Shown here: positions 48,362 through 58,894 of the stretch, one piece after another
Layout: every line of letters begins with the position of its first letter
Numbering within the stretch: position 1 is the stretch's first letter
Assembly (NCBI RefSeq): GCF_001583415.1
Contig: NZ_CP014475.1
Location: 434,001 to 498,000 of the forward strand
From: Mycolicibacterium phlei
GTDB taxonomy: Bacteria > Actinomycetota > Actinomycetes > Mycobacteriales > Mycobacteriaceae
Reading direction: 5' to 3'
Length of the DNA stretch: 64,000 bases
Notes under the pieces: model-generated
Databases searched by the model: none
What the model was told of the DNA's origin: nothing
Seen by the model: the letters and a program-made list of their open reading frames with translations, nothing else
Made by a program: the position numbers and the translations under genes

Positions 48362-49420
48362 TTATTCGTCGTAGGTGACTTCGACGGAATCCGACACCGG
48401 CTTTGCCTGGCAGCCCAGGATCAGGCCCTCTTCGAGGTCGGACGGTTCGAGCACGTCGTTGATGGTCATCTCGACCTCGCCGCTCTTCTTGACCACCGCG
48501 CAGGCGCCGCAGTGGCCTTCGCGGCACGAGAACGGCGCCTCCAGGCCCTTGCTGAGCAGCACGTCGAGCAGGGTGGCGTTGCGCGGCCAGCTGACCTCGT
48601 GGGTCTGGCCGTCGAGCGTGACGATCGCGGTGGCCGGCCCCTCGGCGCTGTCGTCCTCCTCGATGACCACCGCGGCGAACGGATCGGAGTCCAGCGACTT
48701 GAACACCTCGATGTGCACCTTCTCGGCGGGGGTGCCCGCGCTGCGCAGTGCCTCCTCGGCGGCCGCCATGAACGGTCCCGGCCCGCAGATGAACGCCTCG
48801 TGGCCGGTGTAGGGCGCGGCCAGCGCGGCCAGCGCCGACGCCGTCGGCAGGCCCTGCACGGTCTCCAGCCAGTGCACGACGACGAGCCGGTCCGGGTACT
48901 TCGCGGCCAGTTCACGCAGTGCTGCGCCGAAGATCACCGAGTTCTCGTCGCGGTTGGCGTAGATCAGCACCACCTGACCGGTGCCCTGCGACAGCGCCGA
49001 CTTGCAGATCGACATCATCGGGGTGATGCCGGAGCCGGCGGCCAGCAGCAGGAAGTCGGTGTCGAGCGTCTTGGGCACGAACGTTCCCGACGGCGCCAGC
49101 ACGTGCATCTTCATCCCGGCATGGGCGTTGTCACACAGCCAGTTCGACGCGTACCCGTCGGCGGTGCGCTTGACGGTGACGGTCAGCCGGTCGTCGGTGA
49201 ACGGGGAGCTGGACAGCGAGTAGCAGCGGGCGACCGAGCCGGTGCGGTCGCTGGGCACCCGCAGTGTCAGGAACTGGCCGGGCGAGTACCGCAGCCGGTC
49301 GGCCGGGATGTCGGACCCGGCGGGGACGGTGAACACCAGCGAGCGTGCGTCGGCGGTCTCGGCGATGACGTCGGCAAGTTCCAGCTCGAGCACATGGCTG
49401 CCGAGTGGCTCGTCGGTCAC
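48362..49420 (-). CDS. kshB: 3-ketosteroid 9-alpha-hydroxylase reductase KshB
   Basis: Passes electrons from NADH to the Rieske oxygenase KshA, which opens steroid ring B. The 352-residue protein has an FAD domain (RCYSLSSSP), an NAD domain (AAGSGITPMMS, CGPGPFM) and a C-terminal plant-type [2Fe-2S] domain with CREGHCGAC plus a distant Cys in ILGCQAK. GTG 49420 is the start. It is divergent from hsaA, with two KstR boxes between. No kshA is in the window. Confidence 0.95.
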   Translation of the reverse strand: MTDEPLGSHVLELELADVIAETADARSLVFTVPAGSDIPADRLRYSPGQFLTLRVPSDRTGSVARCYSLSSSPFTDDRLTVTVKRTADGYASNWLCDNAHAGMKMHVLAPSGTFVPKTLDTDFLLLAAGSGITPMMSICKSALSQGTGQVVLIYANRDENSVIFGAALRELAAKYPDRLVVVHWLETVQGLPTASALAALAAPYTGHEAFICGPGPFMAAAEEALRSAGTPAEKVHIEVFKSLDSDPFAAVVIEEDDSAEGPATAIVTLDGQTHEVSWPRNATLLDVLLSKGLEAPFSCREGHCGACAVVKKSGEVEMTINDVLEPSDLEEGLILGCQAKPVSDSVEVTYDE

Positions 49421-49461
49421 TTTGTCACCCTTCGTTGTCGGGTCCGGTCAAGGCCAGGAAC

Positions 49462-49475
49462 TAGAACAGGTTACA
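49462..49475. promoter_or_regulatory. KstR operator, kshB side
   Basis: TAGAACAGGTTACA fits TnnAACnnGTTnnA at every fixed position and lies 41 bp from the kshB start. Confidence 0.88.
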
Positions 49476-49529
49476 GAAATGCATGTGTGCAGGTCCAGCC
49501 GTTTCTGAGCCGGGCTACTCGACACAAAT

Positions 49530-49543
49530 CGTAACGTGTTCTA
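49530..49543. promoter_or_regulatory. KstR operator, hsaA side
   Basis: CGTAACGTGTTCTA matches the KstR box except for its first base. It abuts a TAATCT -10 (49542-49547), so bound KstR should block the hsaADCB promoter. Confidence 0.78.
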
Positions 49544-49613
49544 ATCTCCTTCTAGGCGGTTGGCTCATCGCGCAAGCGCTCATACCGGTCCGTTCTCCCG
49601 GGGAGGCAAACCA

Positions 49614-50804
49614 GTGACGTCCATTGAACAGCGTGACGCGCAGCAGGTGTTAAGCGGCATTGACGATCTGCTGCCGTTGATCGCCAAGCGTGCGCAGGCC
49701 ACCGAGGAGTTGCGCCGCATTCCCGACGAGACGATCAACGAGCTCAACGAGGTCGGCTTCTTCAAGCTGCTTCAGCCCGAACAGTGGGGTGGTCTGCAGT
49801 GCGATCCCACGCTGTTCTACGAGGCGGTGCGCCGGCTGGCCAGCGCCTGCGGCTCCACCGGCTGGGTGGCGGCCATCCTGGGCGTGCACAACTGGCATCT
49901 CGCCCAGTTCGACCAGAAAGCCCAGGAAGAGGTCTGGGGCGACGATCCGTCGGTGCGCATCTCCTCGTCGTACGCGCCGATGGGCGCGGGTGTGGTCACC
50001 GAGACCGGTGACGGCTACATCGTCAACGGCGCGTGGAACTGGTCGTCGGGCTGTGACCACGCGACGTGGACCTTCGTCGGCGGCCCGGTGATCAAGGACG
50101 GCAAGCCGGTCGACTTCGGCAGCTTCCTGATCCCGCGCACCGACTACCAGATCGATGACGTCTGGCACGTGGTCGGCCTGCGGGGCACCGGAAGCAACAC
50201 GCTTCAGGTCAAGGACGTGTTCGTGCCGCGGCACCGGTTCCTGTCCTACAAGGCGATGAACGACCACACCGCGGCCGGTCTGCAGACCAACACCGCGCCG
50301 GTGTACAAGATGCCTTGGGGCACCGTGCATCCCACGACGATCTCGGCGCCGATCGTGGGCATGGCTTACGGCGCCTACGCCGCGCACGTCGAGCACCAGG
50401 GCAAGCGGGTGCGTGCGGCGTACGCCGGCGAGAAGGCCAAGGACGACCCGTTCGCCAAGATCCGCATCGCCGAGGCGGCCAGCGACATCGACGCCGCGTG
50501 GCGCCAGCTGATCGGCAACGTCGCCGACGAGTACGCGCTGCTGGTCGAGGGCAAGGAGATCCCGTTCGAGCTGCGCGCCCGCGCCCGCCGCGACCAGGTG
50601 CGTGCCACCGGCCGGGCGATCGCCTCGATCGACCGGCTGTTTGAGGCCGCCGGTGCCACCGCGCTGATGAACGACGCTCCGGTGCAACGGTTCTGGCGTG
50701 ACGCGCACGCCGGCCGGGTGCACGCCGCCAACGATCCGGAGCGGGCGTACCTGATCTTCGGCAACCACGAGTTCGGGTTGCCGCCGCAGGACACGATGGT
50801 CTAA
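49614..50804 (+). CDS. hsaA: Flavin-dependent 3-HSA monooxygenase, oxygenase subunit HsaA
   Basis: Hydroxylates 3-HSA to the catechol 3,4-DHSA during steroid A-ring degradation, using FMNH2 from HsaB. The 396-residue protein has the acyl-CoA dehydrogenase-like fold of group D monooxygenases and closely resembles Rv3570c (SACGSTGWVAAILGVHNWHL, NGAWNWSSGCDHA). GTG 49614 is preceded by GGGAGG at 49601. It begins the hsaA-hsaD-hsaC-hsaB operon. Confidence 0.96.
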   Translation: MTSIEQRDAQQVLSGIDDLLPLIAKRAQATEELRRIPDETINELNEVGFFKLLQPEQWGGLQCDPTLFYEAVRRLASACGSTGWVAAILGVHNWHLAQFDQKAQEEVWGDDPSVRISSSYAPMGAGVVTETGDGYIVNGAWNWSSGCDHATWTFVGGPVIKDGKPVDFGSFLIPRTDYQIDDVWHVVGLRGTGSNTLQVKDVFVPRHRFLSYKAMNDHTAAGLQTNTAPVYKMPWGTVHPTTISAPIVGMAYGAYAAHVEHQGKRVRAAYAGEKAKDDPFAKIRIAEAASDIDAAWRQLIGNVADEYALLVEGKEIPFELRARARRDQVRATGRAIASIDRLFEAAGATALMNDAPVQRFWRDAHAGRVHAANDPERAYLIFGNHEFGLPPQDTMV

Positions 50805-52630
<1,826 letters not shown>

Positions 52631-52635
52631 CGGCG

Positions 52636-53208
52636 ATGTCGGAGCCGTCCCAGCCGATCGACCCCCGCACCTTCCGCAATGTGCTGGGGCAGTTCTGCAC
52701 CGGCATCACCGTGATCACCACGGTGCACGAGGACAAACCGGTCGGGTTCGCGTGCCAGTCGTTCGCGGCGCTGTCGCTGGATCCGCCGCTGGTGCTGTTC
52801 TGCCCGACCAAGGTGTCGCGGTCGTGGCAGGCGATCGAGGCCAGCGGGCGGTTCTGCGTCAACGTGCTGCACGAGGACCAGCAGCACGTGTCCGCGCGGT
52901 TCGGCTCGCGTGAGCCCGACAAGTTCGCGGGCATCGACTGGCACCTGTCACCGCTGGGGTCGCCGATCATCGACGGCAGCCTCGCGCACATCGACTGCAC
53001 GGTGCACTCGGTGCATGACGGCGGTGACCACTTCGTCGTCTTCGGCGCGGTGCACTCGCTGTCGGACGTGCCGGAGCAGAAGGCGCGGCCGCTGCTGTTC
53101 TACCGTGGCCAGTACACCGGCATCGAGCCGGAGAAGAACACCCCCGCCACCTGGCGTGACGATCTGGAGGCGTTCCTCACCGCGACCACCGAGGACACCT
53201 GGCTCTAG
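52636..53208 (+). CDS. hsaB: Flavin reductase HsaB
   Basis: Supplies reduced flavin to HsaA. The 190-residue protein is a flavin reductase-domain FMN-binding split barrel (FCTGITVITTVHEDKPVGF, SFAALSLDPPLVLF, GRFCVNVL). It ends the hsa operon. The arylamine N-acetyltransferase gene (nat) that follows hsaB in M. tuberculosis is not here. Confidence 0.94.
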   Translation: MSEPSQPIDPRTFRNVLGQFCTGITVITTVHEDKPVGFACQSFAALSLDPPLVLFCPTKVSRSWQAIEASGRFCVNVLHEDQQHVSARFGSREPDKFAGIDWHLSPLGSPIIDGSLAHIDCTVHSVHDGGDHFVVFGAVHSLSDVPEQKARPLLFYRGQYTGIEPEKNTPATWRDDLEAFLTATTEDTWL

Positions 53209-53466
53209 CTAGATGCAGCCGGCCGCGCACGGGTCGACCGGCGGCAGGTCCTCGGGCAGCAGCGCGTTCGGGTCTGCGGGCGGCAGCTGCTGGGTGAGGT
53301 CGACGTCGTGGTCCAGCTCGGGCGCCATCGGGATGTACCGGCAAAGAAACGCCAGCGCCAGCTCGCACGGCGGCGGGCCGGGCTGGGGCTGGGCGTTCAC
53401 CGGGGCCGCCGCGACCAGGGCCGCCCCACAGGCGGCGGCTGCTGCGATCGTGAACCTCTTCAACAT
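53209..53466 (-). CDS. Small secreted protein, unknown function
   Basis: An 85-residue protein: signal peptide to about residue 25 (VNAQ), then a short Pro-rich mature part with four cysteines and the stretch PMAPELDHDVD. Proteins of this kind are common in mycobacteria, but I know no function. The stop codon abuts the hsaB stop on the other strand. Confidence 0.72.
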   Translation of the reverse strand: MLKRFTIAAAAACGAALVAAAPVNAQPQPGPPPCELALAFLCRYIPMAPELDHDVDLTQQLPPADPNALLPEDLPPVDPCAAGCI

Positions 53467-53655
53467 CGCTGACGAATCTAACGTGTCGTGGGTCACGAGT
53501 CGACGGCGGGTGGGGCCGCTTATAGAGCAGATCCTGCCAGCTGTCAACCAATTCCTGCCAAGGGAAATTAATGCCCTGACCTGCCTGTTTTGACAGTCAG
53601 ACCGGAACGAAAGAGATCCGGAGAGACAGAAAAAAGAGAAGAAGAAGGCAGGAAC

Positions 53656-53823
53656 ATGAAGAAGATCGGCATCGCAGCCATCATCGCCAGCGCCCTGAGT
53701 GCCCCCATCATCGCCCTGGCCGGACCGGCCCAGGCCGGTGTGGACCACCACGACTGGCTGGATCGGGTACACCCGACGGTGAACGTCCCGCAGGTCGACA
53801 CCACGGTGCGCCAGAGCCGCTGA
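53656..53823 (+). CDS. Very small secreted peptide
   Basis: A 55-residue product with a signal peptide (MKKIGIAAIIASALSAPIIA, cleavage near AQA, residue 27) and a 28-residue mature part containing HH and no cysteine. A purine-rich ribosome site (GGCAGGA) precedes ATG 53656, and a strong terminator follows 14 bp after the stop, which supports real expression. The product would be a small exported peptide. Confidence 0.65.
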   Translation: MKKIGIAAIIASALSAPIIALAGPAQAGVDHHDWLDRVHPTVNVPQVDTTVRQSR

Positions 53824-53837
53824 GCGAAGACCACTCA

Positions 53838-53867
53838 AAAGAGGCACCCCGCGAGGGGTGCCTCTTT
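53838..53867. terminator. Bidirectional intrinsic terminator
   Basis: A perfect 13-bp stem: AAAGAGGCACCCC (53838-53850) pairs with GGGGTGCCTCTTT (53855-53867) around a GCGA loop, T-rich on one side and A-rich on the other. It serves the small peptide gene and the convergent LysR gene. Confidence 0.92.
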
Positions 53868-53881
53868 CGTTATCTGTCAGG

Positions 53882-54787
53882 TCAGCGGGACCGACCGAGC
53901 AGGACGTCCTGCTGTTCGCGGACCCGCGCCTTGATGGCGTCGAGGACGGCGGCCACCTCGGGGCGGCGCAGCGTCTCGGCGCGGGTGACCAGCCAGTACG
54001 ACAGCCGCACCTCCACCTGGTCGGGCAGCACCCGGACCAGGTCGTCGTGCCGGTCGGCCATGAAGCAGGGCAGCAGCCCCAGCCCGGCCTCGGCGCGGGT
54101 CGCCTCGACGTGGACGAACACGTTCGTGGAGGTGACCGACTCCCGCATCCCCGGCGGCGCGAACGCGGTGGCCGCGTCGAGGTCGTCGACGGCCAGCATC
54201 GAGTCGATGAAGTACACCAGCGGGAACCGGTCCAGGTCGGCGATGCCGGTCGGGGTGCCGTGCTCGGCCAGGTACCGCCGCGCCGCGTACAGGCCGAGGC
54301 AGTAGTCGCCGAGCCGGGTGGCCTCGGCGCGCTGCACCTTCGGTTCGCCGACGACGACCTCGGCGTCGAGCCCGGAGCGCTGCTGGCTGGCCCGGCGGGT
54401 GGTGGCGACCAGCTCGACGGTCACGTTGGGGTGCTCACGCTGCACGGCCGCGGCCGCCGGCGCGGCGATGTAGGCCGAGAAGCCGTCGGTCGCGGAGATC
54501 CGCACGACGCCCTCGAGGCTGCGGTCGCCGTTGTCGCCCGCGGCCAGGGAGCGGACCGCGGATTCGATGGTCTCGGCGGCGCCGAGCGCCTCGCGACCCA
54601 GGTCGGTGAGCTCCCAGCCGCTCGCCCCTCGGGTCAGCACCCGGCCGCCGACGGCCTCCTCGAGCGCGGCGATCCGCCGCGAGACGGTGGTGTGGTTGAG
54701 GCCGAGTTCGTCGGCCGCCGCGTTGAACCGCCCGGTGCGGCCGACGGCCAGCAGGACCAGCAGATCGTCGGCGCTCGGCAGCCTCAT
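53882..54787 (-). CDS. LysR family transcriptional regulator
   Basis: A 301-residue LysR regulator: winged helix-turn-helix at residues about 1-60 (FNAAADELGLNHTTVSRRIAALEE) and a periplasmic-binding-type effector domain. ATG 54787 is preferred; an extension to 54847 would run through the operator region. It is divergent from the MHS transporter gene, with a spaced inverted repeat between, the usual layout for a LysR protein controlling its neighbour. Confidence 0.9.
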   Translation of the reverse strand: MRLPSADDLLVLLAVGRTGRFNAAADELGLNHTTVSRRIAALEEAVGGRVLTRGASGWELTDLGREALGAAETIESAVRSLAAGDNGDRSLEGVVRISATDGFSAYIAAPAAAAVQREHPNVTVELVATTRRASQQRSGLDAEVVVGEPKVQRAEATRLGDYCLGLYAARRYLAEHGTPTGIADLDRFPLVYFIDSMLAVDDLDAATAFAPPGMRESVTSTNVFVHVEATRAEAGLGLLPCFMADRHDDLVRVLPDQVEVRLSYWLVTRAETLRRPEVAAVLDAIKARVREQQDVLLGRSR

Positions 54788-54798
54788 GTGTGCATTTT

Positions 54799-54846
54799 TG
54801 CAGATACAGCCTGCGGTTTTGGTTATTGCGGCGACGGGTATCTGCA
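54799..54846. promoter_or_regulatory. Spaced inverted repeat in the LysR-transporter intergenic region
   Basis: TGCAGATAC (54799-54807) and GTATCTGCA (54838-54846) are perfect 9-bp inverted repeats, 30 bp apart, between the divergent LysR and transporter starts. They are candidate half-sites for the LysR regulator. Confidence 0.7.
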
Positions 54847-54895
54847 CGAATACTCACCCTGTTTGTGCCTGCCGTCACAGCGCGAAGGAGTTTCG

Positions 54896-56260
54896 ATGAG
54901 CGTCACCAACGATCCGGCCACCGGCGGGGTGGCACCCACCGGGCTGAAACGGGTAGTCGTCGCCTCGATGGCGGGCACCGTCGTCGAGTGGTACGAGTTC
55001 TTCCTCTACGCCACCGCGGCGACTCTGGTCTTCAACAAGGTGTTCTTCGCCGAGGGCACCAGTGAGGCCGCCGGCCTGATCGCCGCGCTGCTGACCTACG
55101 CCGTCGGCTTCGTCGCCCGCCCACTCGGCGGCGTGGTGTTCGGCCACTTCGGCGACAAGTACGGCAGAAAGATGCTGCTGCAGTTCGCGATCCTGCTCGT
55201 CGGCGTGGTGACGTTCCTGATGGGCTGCCTGCCCACCTACGAGCAGATCGGGGTGTGGGCACCGATCCTGCTGGTGCTGCTGCGCTTCATGCAGGGCTTC
55301 GCGGTCGGCGGCGAGTGGGGCGGTGCGGTGCTGCTGGTCGCCGAGCACAGCCCGAAGGACAAGCGGGGCTTCTGGGCCAGCTGGCCGCAGGCCGCCGTGC
55401 CGGTGGGCAACATGCTCGCCACCGTGGTGCTGCTGGTGCTGACCGGCATCCTGTCCGACGCGGCGTTCCTGTCGTGGGGCTGGCGGGTGGCGTTCTGGCT
55501 GTCGGCGGTGGTCGTGCTGATCGGCTACTACATCCGCACCAAGGTCACCGACGCGCCGATCTTCGTCGCCGCCCAGGAGGAGGTGGAGCGCGTCAAGTCG
55601 GTGTCCTACGGCGTGGTGGAGGTGCTCAAGCGCTATCCGCGGGGCGTGTTCACCGCGATGGGGCTGCGCTTCGCTGAGAACATCATGTACTACCTGGTTG
55701 TCACGTTCTCGATCGTCTACCTGAAGACGTACGTCGGCGTCGACACCGGATCGATCCTCTGGTACCTGCTGGCCGCGCACTTCATCCACTTCCTGGTGGT
55801 GCCGCAGGTCGGCAGACTGGCCGACCACTACGGCCGCCGCCCGGTGTACATCGCCGGAGCGATCCTGGCGGGCACCTGGGGCTTCTTCGCCTTCCCGATG
55901 ATGAACACCGGCAGCTACCTGGCGGTCATGGGCGCGGTGATCCTGGGCCTGATCATCCACGCGCTGATGTACGCGCCGCAGCCGGCGATCATGGCCGAGA
56001 TGTTCCCGACCCGGATGCGCTATTCCGGTGTGTCGCTTGGCTATCAGGTGACCTCGATCGTGGCGGGCTCGCTGGCGCCGGCCATCGCGACGTGGCTGCT
56101 CGACAAGTTCGACAGCTGGGTGCCGATCGCGCTCTACCTGGCCGGCGCCGCGGCGATCACCCTGGTGGCGGCGCTGTTCAACCGCGAGACCAAGGGCATC
56201 GACCTGGCGACGCTGGACGCCGCCGACCGCGAGCAGCTCGCCAAGGCCGGACTGCTGTGA
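54896..56260 (+). CDS. MFS transporter, metabolite:H+ symporter (MHS) family
   Basis: A 454-residue 12-TM transporter. MHS signatures include GTVVEWYEFFLYATAATLVF, the loop 2-3 motif GHFGDKYGRKMLL and RFMQGFAVGGEWGGA. Members carry organic acids such as citrate, shikimate, proline or ketoglutarate. Here the downstream genes point to 3-hydroxybutyrate or acetoacetate, by context only. ATG 54896 follows GAAGGAG. The stop overlaps the dehydrogenase start by 4 bp. Confidence 0.92.
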   Translation: MSVTNDPATGGVAPTGLKRVVVASMAGTVVEWYEFFLYATAATLVFNKVFFAEGTSEAAGLIAALLTYAVGFVARPLGGVVFGHFGDKYGRKMLLQFAILLVGVVTFLMGCLPTYEQIGVWAPILLVLLRFMQGFAVGGEWGGAVLLVAEHSPKDKRGFWASWPQAAVPVGNMLATVVLLVLTGILSDAAFLSWGWRVAFWLSAVVVLIGYYIRTKVTDAPIFVAAQEEVERVKSVSYGVVEVLKRYPRGVFTAMGLRFAENIMYYLVVTFSIVYLKTYVGVDTGSILWYLLAAHFIHFLVVPQVGRLADHYGRRPVYIAGAILAGTWGFFAFPMMNTGSYLAVMGAVILGLIIHALMYAPQPAIMAEMFPTRMRYSGVSLGYQVTSIVAGSLAPAIATWLLDKFDSWVPIALYLAGAAAITLVAALFNRETKGIDLATLDAADREQLAKAGLL

Positions 56261-57003
56261 GCGACCTCGTCGGGCGTACCGCACTGGTCACCGGCGGGGC
56301 GAGCGGGATCGGTGCGGCGTGCGCGCGGGCGCTGGCACAGGCGGGTGCGACGGTCACCGTCGCCGACGTCGACGCCGACGGCGCCAAGGCCGTTGCCACC
56401 GAGATCGGCGGAAAGCACTGGGCCGCCGATCTTTCCGACGTCACCGCGCTGGAGGATCTGCGTCTGGAGATCGACATCCTGGTCAACAACGCGGGAATCC
56501 AGCACGTCAGCCCGATAGCCGAGTTCCCGCCCGAGAAGTTCCGGTTCATCCTCAAGCTGATGGTGGAGGCGCCGTTCCTGCTGATCCGTGCGGCGCTGCC
56601 GCACATGTACGAGCGGGGCTTCGGCCGGATCATCAACATCTCGTCGGTGCACGGCATCCGGGCGTCGGCCTTCAAGAGCGCCTACGTCGCGGCCAAACAC
56701 GGGCTGGAGGGCCTGTCGAAGGTGACCGCGCTGGAGGGCGGGCCGCACGGCGTCACCAGCAACTGCGTCGACCCCGGGTACGTGCGCACCCCGCTGGTCT
56801 CCAAACAGATCGCCGATCAAGCCCGTACACACGGCATTCCAGAGGATAAGGTGATCGAGACCATCCTGCTGAAGGAGAGCGCGATCAAGCGGCTCGTCGA
56901 ACCCGACGAGGTGGCCTCGCTGGTGGCGTGGCTGGCCTCGCCCGCGGCGGGGATGGTCACTGGAGCGTCGTACACGATGGACGGTGGATGGAGTGCGAGG
57001 TGA
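56257..57003 (+). CDS. bdhA: 3-hydroxybutyrate dehydrogenase (SDR family)
   Basis: A 248-residue short-chain dehydrogenase with cofactor motif TGGASGIG, NNAG, and the catalytic Ser-Tyr-Lys in ISSVHG and YVAAKHG. The segment NNAGIQHVSPIAEFPPEKF is characteristic of D-3-hydroxybutyrate dehydrogenases, which oxidise 3-hydroxybutyrate to acetoacetate with NAD. GTG 56257 overlaps the transporter stop. The stop overlaps the next start, GTG 57000. Confidence 0.88.
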   Translation: MSDLVGRTALVTGGASGIGAACARALAQAGATVTVADVDADGAKAVATEIGGKHWAADLSDVTALEDLRLEIDILVNNAGIQHVSPIAEFPPEKFRFILKLMVEAPFLLIRAALPHMYERGFGRIINISSVHGIRASAFKSAYVAAKHGLEGLSKVTALEGGPHGVTSNCVDPGYVRTPLVSKQIADQARTHGIPEDKVIETILLKESAIKRLVEPDEVASLVAWLASPAAGMVTGASYTMDGGWSAR

Positions 57004-58894
57004 GCAGCGAGGCGCAGTGGACGCCCACCGACGCTGACGTCGAGGGTGCCAAGGTCACCGAGTTCGCCCGGTTCGTCTCCGGTCGCACCGGCCGCGAGTT
57101 CGGTGACTACCGGTCGCTGTGGCAGTGGTCGGTCGATGATCCGGACGCCTTCTGGGCGGCCCTGTGGGACTACTTCGAGCTGGGGGAGCGCCCGGACACG
57201 GTGCTCGCGTCGGCGCAGATGCCCGGCGCGGAGTGGTTTCCGGGGTGCGGCTGAACTACGTCGACCAGGTGCTGCGCAGCGCCCGCGACGACCGGCCCGC
57301 GATCTACCACGTCGCCGAGGGTGGTGCGGTCACCGAGGTGTCCTGGGCGCAACTGCTGGGCCGCACAGCGGCTTTCGCGCAGCGCCTGCGCGCGCTGGGT
57401 GTTGCGCCCGGCGACCGGGTCATCGGCTACCTGCCGAACATCCCGGAGGCGGTGATCGCGTTCCTGGCGACCGCCAGCATCGGCGCGGTGTGGAGCGCCT
57501 GCGGACAGGACTACTCGCCGAAGGCGGCGCTGGACCGGCTCGGTCAGCTCGAGCCGACGGTGCTGGTGACCGCCGACGGCTACACCTACGGCGGCAAGTA
57601 CCACGACAAGACCGCCGACGTCGCCGCGCTGCGCGCGGGCCTGCCGGCGCTGAAGGCCACCGTGCTGGCCTCCGAGCTCGCCGAGACCAGCACCGAGCCG
57701 TTGTCCACGACGCCGGTCGACTTCGCGCACCCGCTGTGGATCCTGTTCTCCTCCGGCACCACCGGGCTGCCGAAGGGCATCATGCACGGCCACGGCGGCG
57801 TGCTGCTCGAGCATCTGAAAGCCGTTGTCCTGCAGTCCGATATCGGCCCGGACGACGTGTTCTTCTGGTACACCAGCCCGAGCTGGATGATGTGGAACTT
57901 TCAGGTGGCCGGGCTGCTGGTGGGCGCCACCATCGTCTGCTACGACGGCAGCCCCGCCGTCCCGCGTCCGGACGCGCTGTGGGAGATCGCCGCCGCGGTG
58001 AAGGCGACGGTGCTGGGCACCAGCCCGGGTTATGTCCTCGGGTGCATCAAGGCCGGTGCGGTGCCGCGCAAGGAGCACGACCTGTCCGCGCTGAAGACGG
58101 TCGGGATCACCGGGTCGTCGCTGCCGCCGTCGTCGTCACTGTGGTTGCGCGACAACGTCGGTGAGCATGTGCAGGTCGCCTCGATCAGCGGCGGCACCGA
58201 TGTGGTGTCGGCGTTCATCGGCGGGGTTCGCACGGTGCCGGTGTGGCCGGGTGAGCTGTCGGCGCCGTATCTGGGTTGCGCGCTGGACTCCTGGGACGAG
58301 TCGGGTAAGCCCGTCCGTAACGAGGTCGGCGAGCTGGTGGTGACCAAGCCGATGCCGTCCATGCCGGTGGCGTTCTGGAATGACGCCGACGGATCCCGGT
58401 ACCGCTCAGCGTATTTCGAGATGTTCCCGGGGGTGTGGCGGCACGGCGACTGGATCACGATCACCGACCGGGGCAGCGTGATCGTGCACGGCCGGTCGGA
58501 CTCCACGCTCAACCGGCACGGCATCCGGATGGGCAGCGCCGACATCTATCAGGCCGTCGAACAGCTGCCCGAGGTGGCCGAGGCGCTGATCATCGGCGCC
58601 GAACAGCCCGACGGCGGCTACTGGATGCCGCTGTTCGTCAAACTCGCCGACGGCGCCGAACTCACCGATGCCCTGCGCGACCGGATCAAGGACACCATCC
58701 GCACCGAGGTCTCGCCGCGCCATGTGCCCGACGAGATCATCGCCGCACCGGGTGTCCCGCACACCCGCACCGGCAAGAAGCTCGAGGTGCCGATCAAGAA
58801 GCTGTTCCAGGGCGCCGATCCCGCCAAGGTCGTCGAGCGCAGCGCCGTCGACGACCCCGCACTGCTCGACTGGTACGTCACGCAGCGTCGTTGA
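57000..58894 (+). pseudogene. Acetoacetate--CoA ligase, frameshifted
   Basis: Two frames together encode an acetoacetyl-CoA synthetase of about 631 residues. The first (GTG 57000 to TGA 57254) gives the N-terminal segment to AEWFPG; the second continues from RLNYVDQVLR through the AMP-forming signature LFSSGTTGLPKGI and ends RTGKKLEVPIKKL. The frame is lost in the GGGG run at 57242-57245: one extra G would restore it. This may be a sequencing error, a real pseudogene, or a slip site; a GTG at 57245 could also restart translation of the longer part. It overlaps the dehydrogenase gene by 4 bp and follows it functionally (acetoacetate to acetoacetyl-CoA). Confidence 0.85.

Noticed and set aside
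53858..54895. N-terminal extension of the MHS transporter frame by about 346 residues
   Set aside because: The added sequence is antisense to the LysR gene and the transporter family starts at MSVTNDP, with a ribosome site before ATG 54896.
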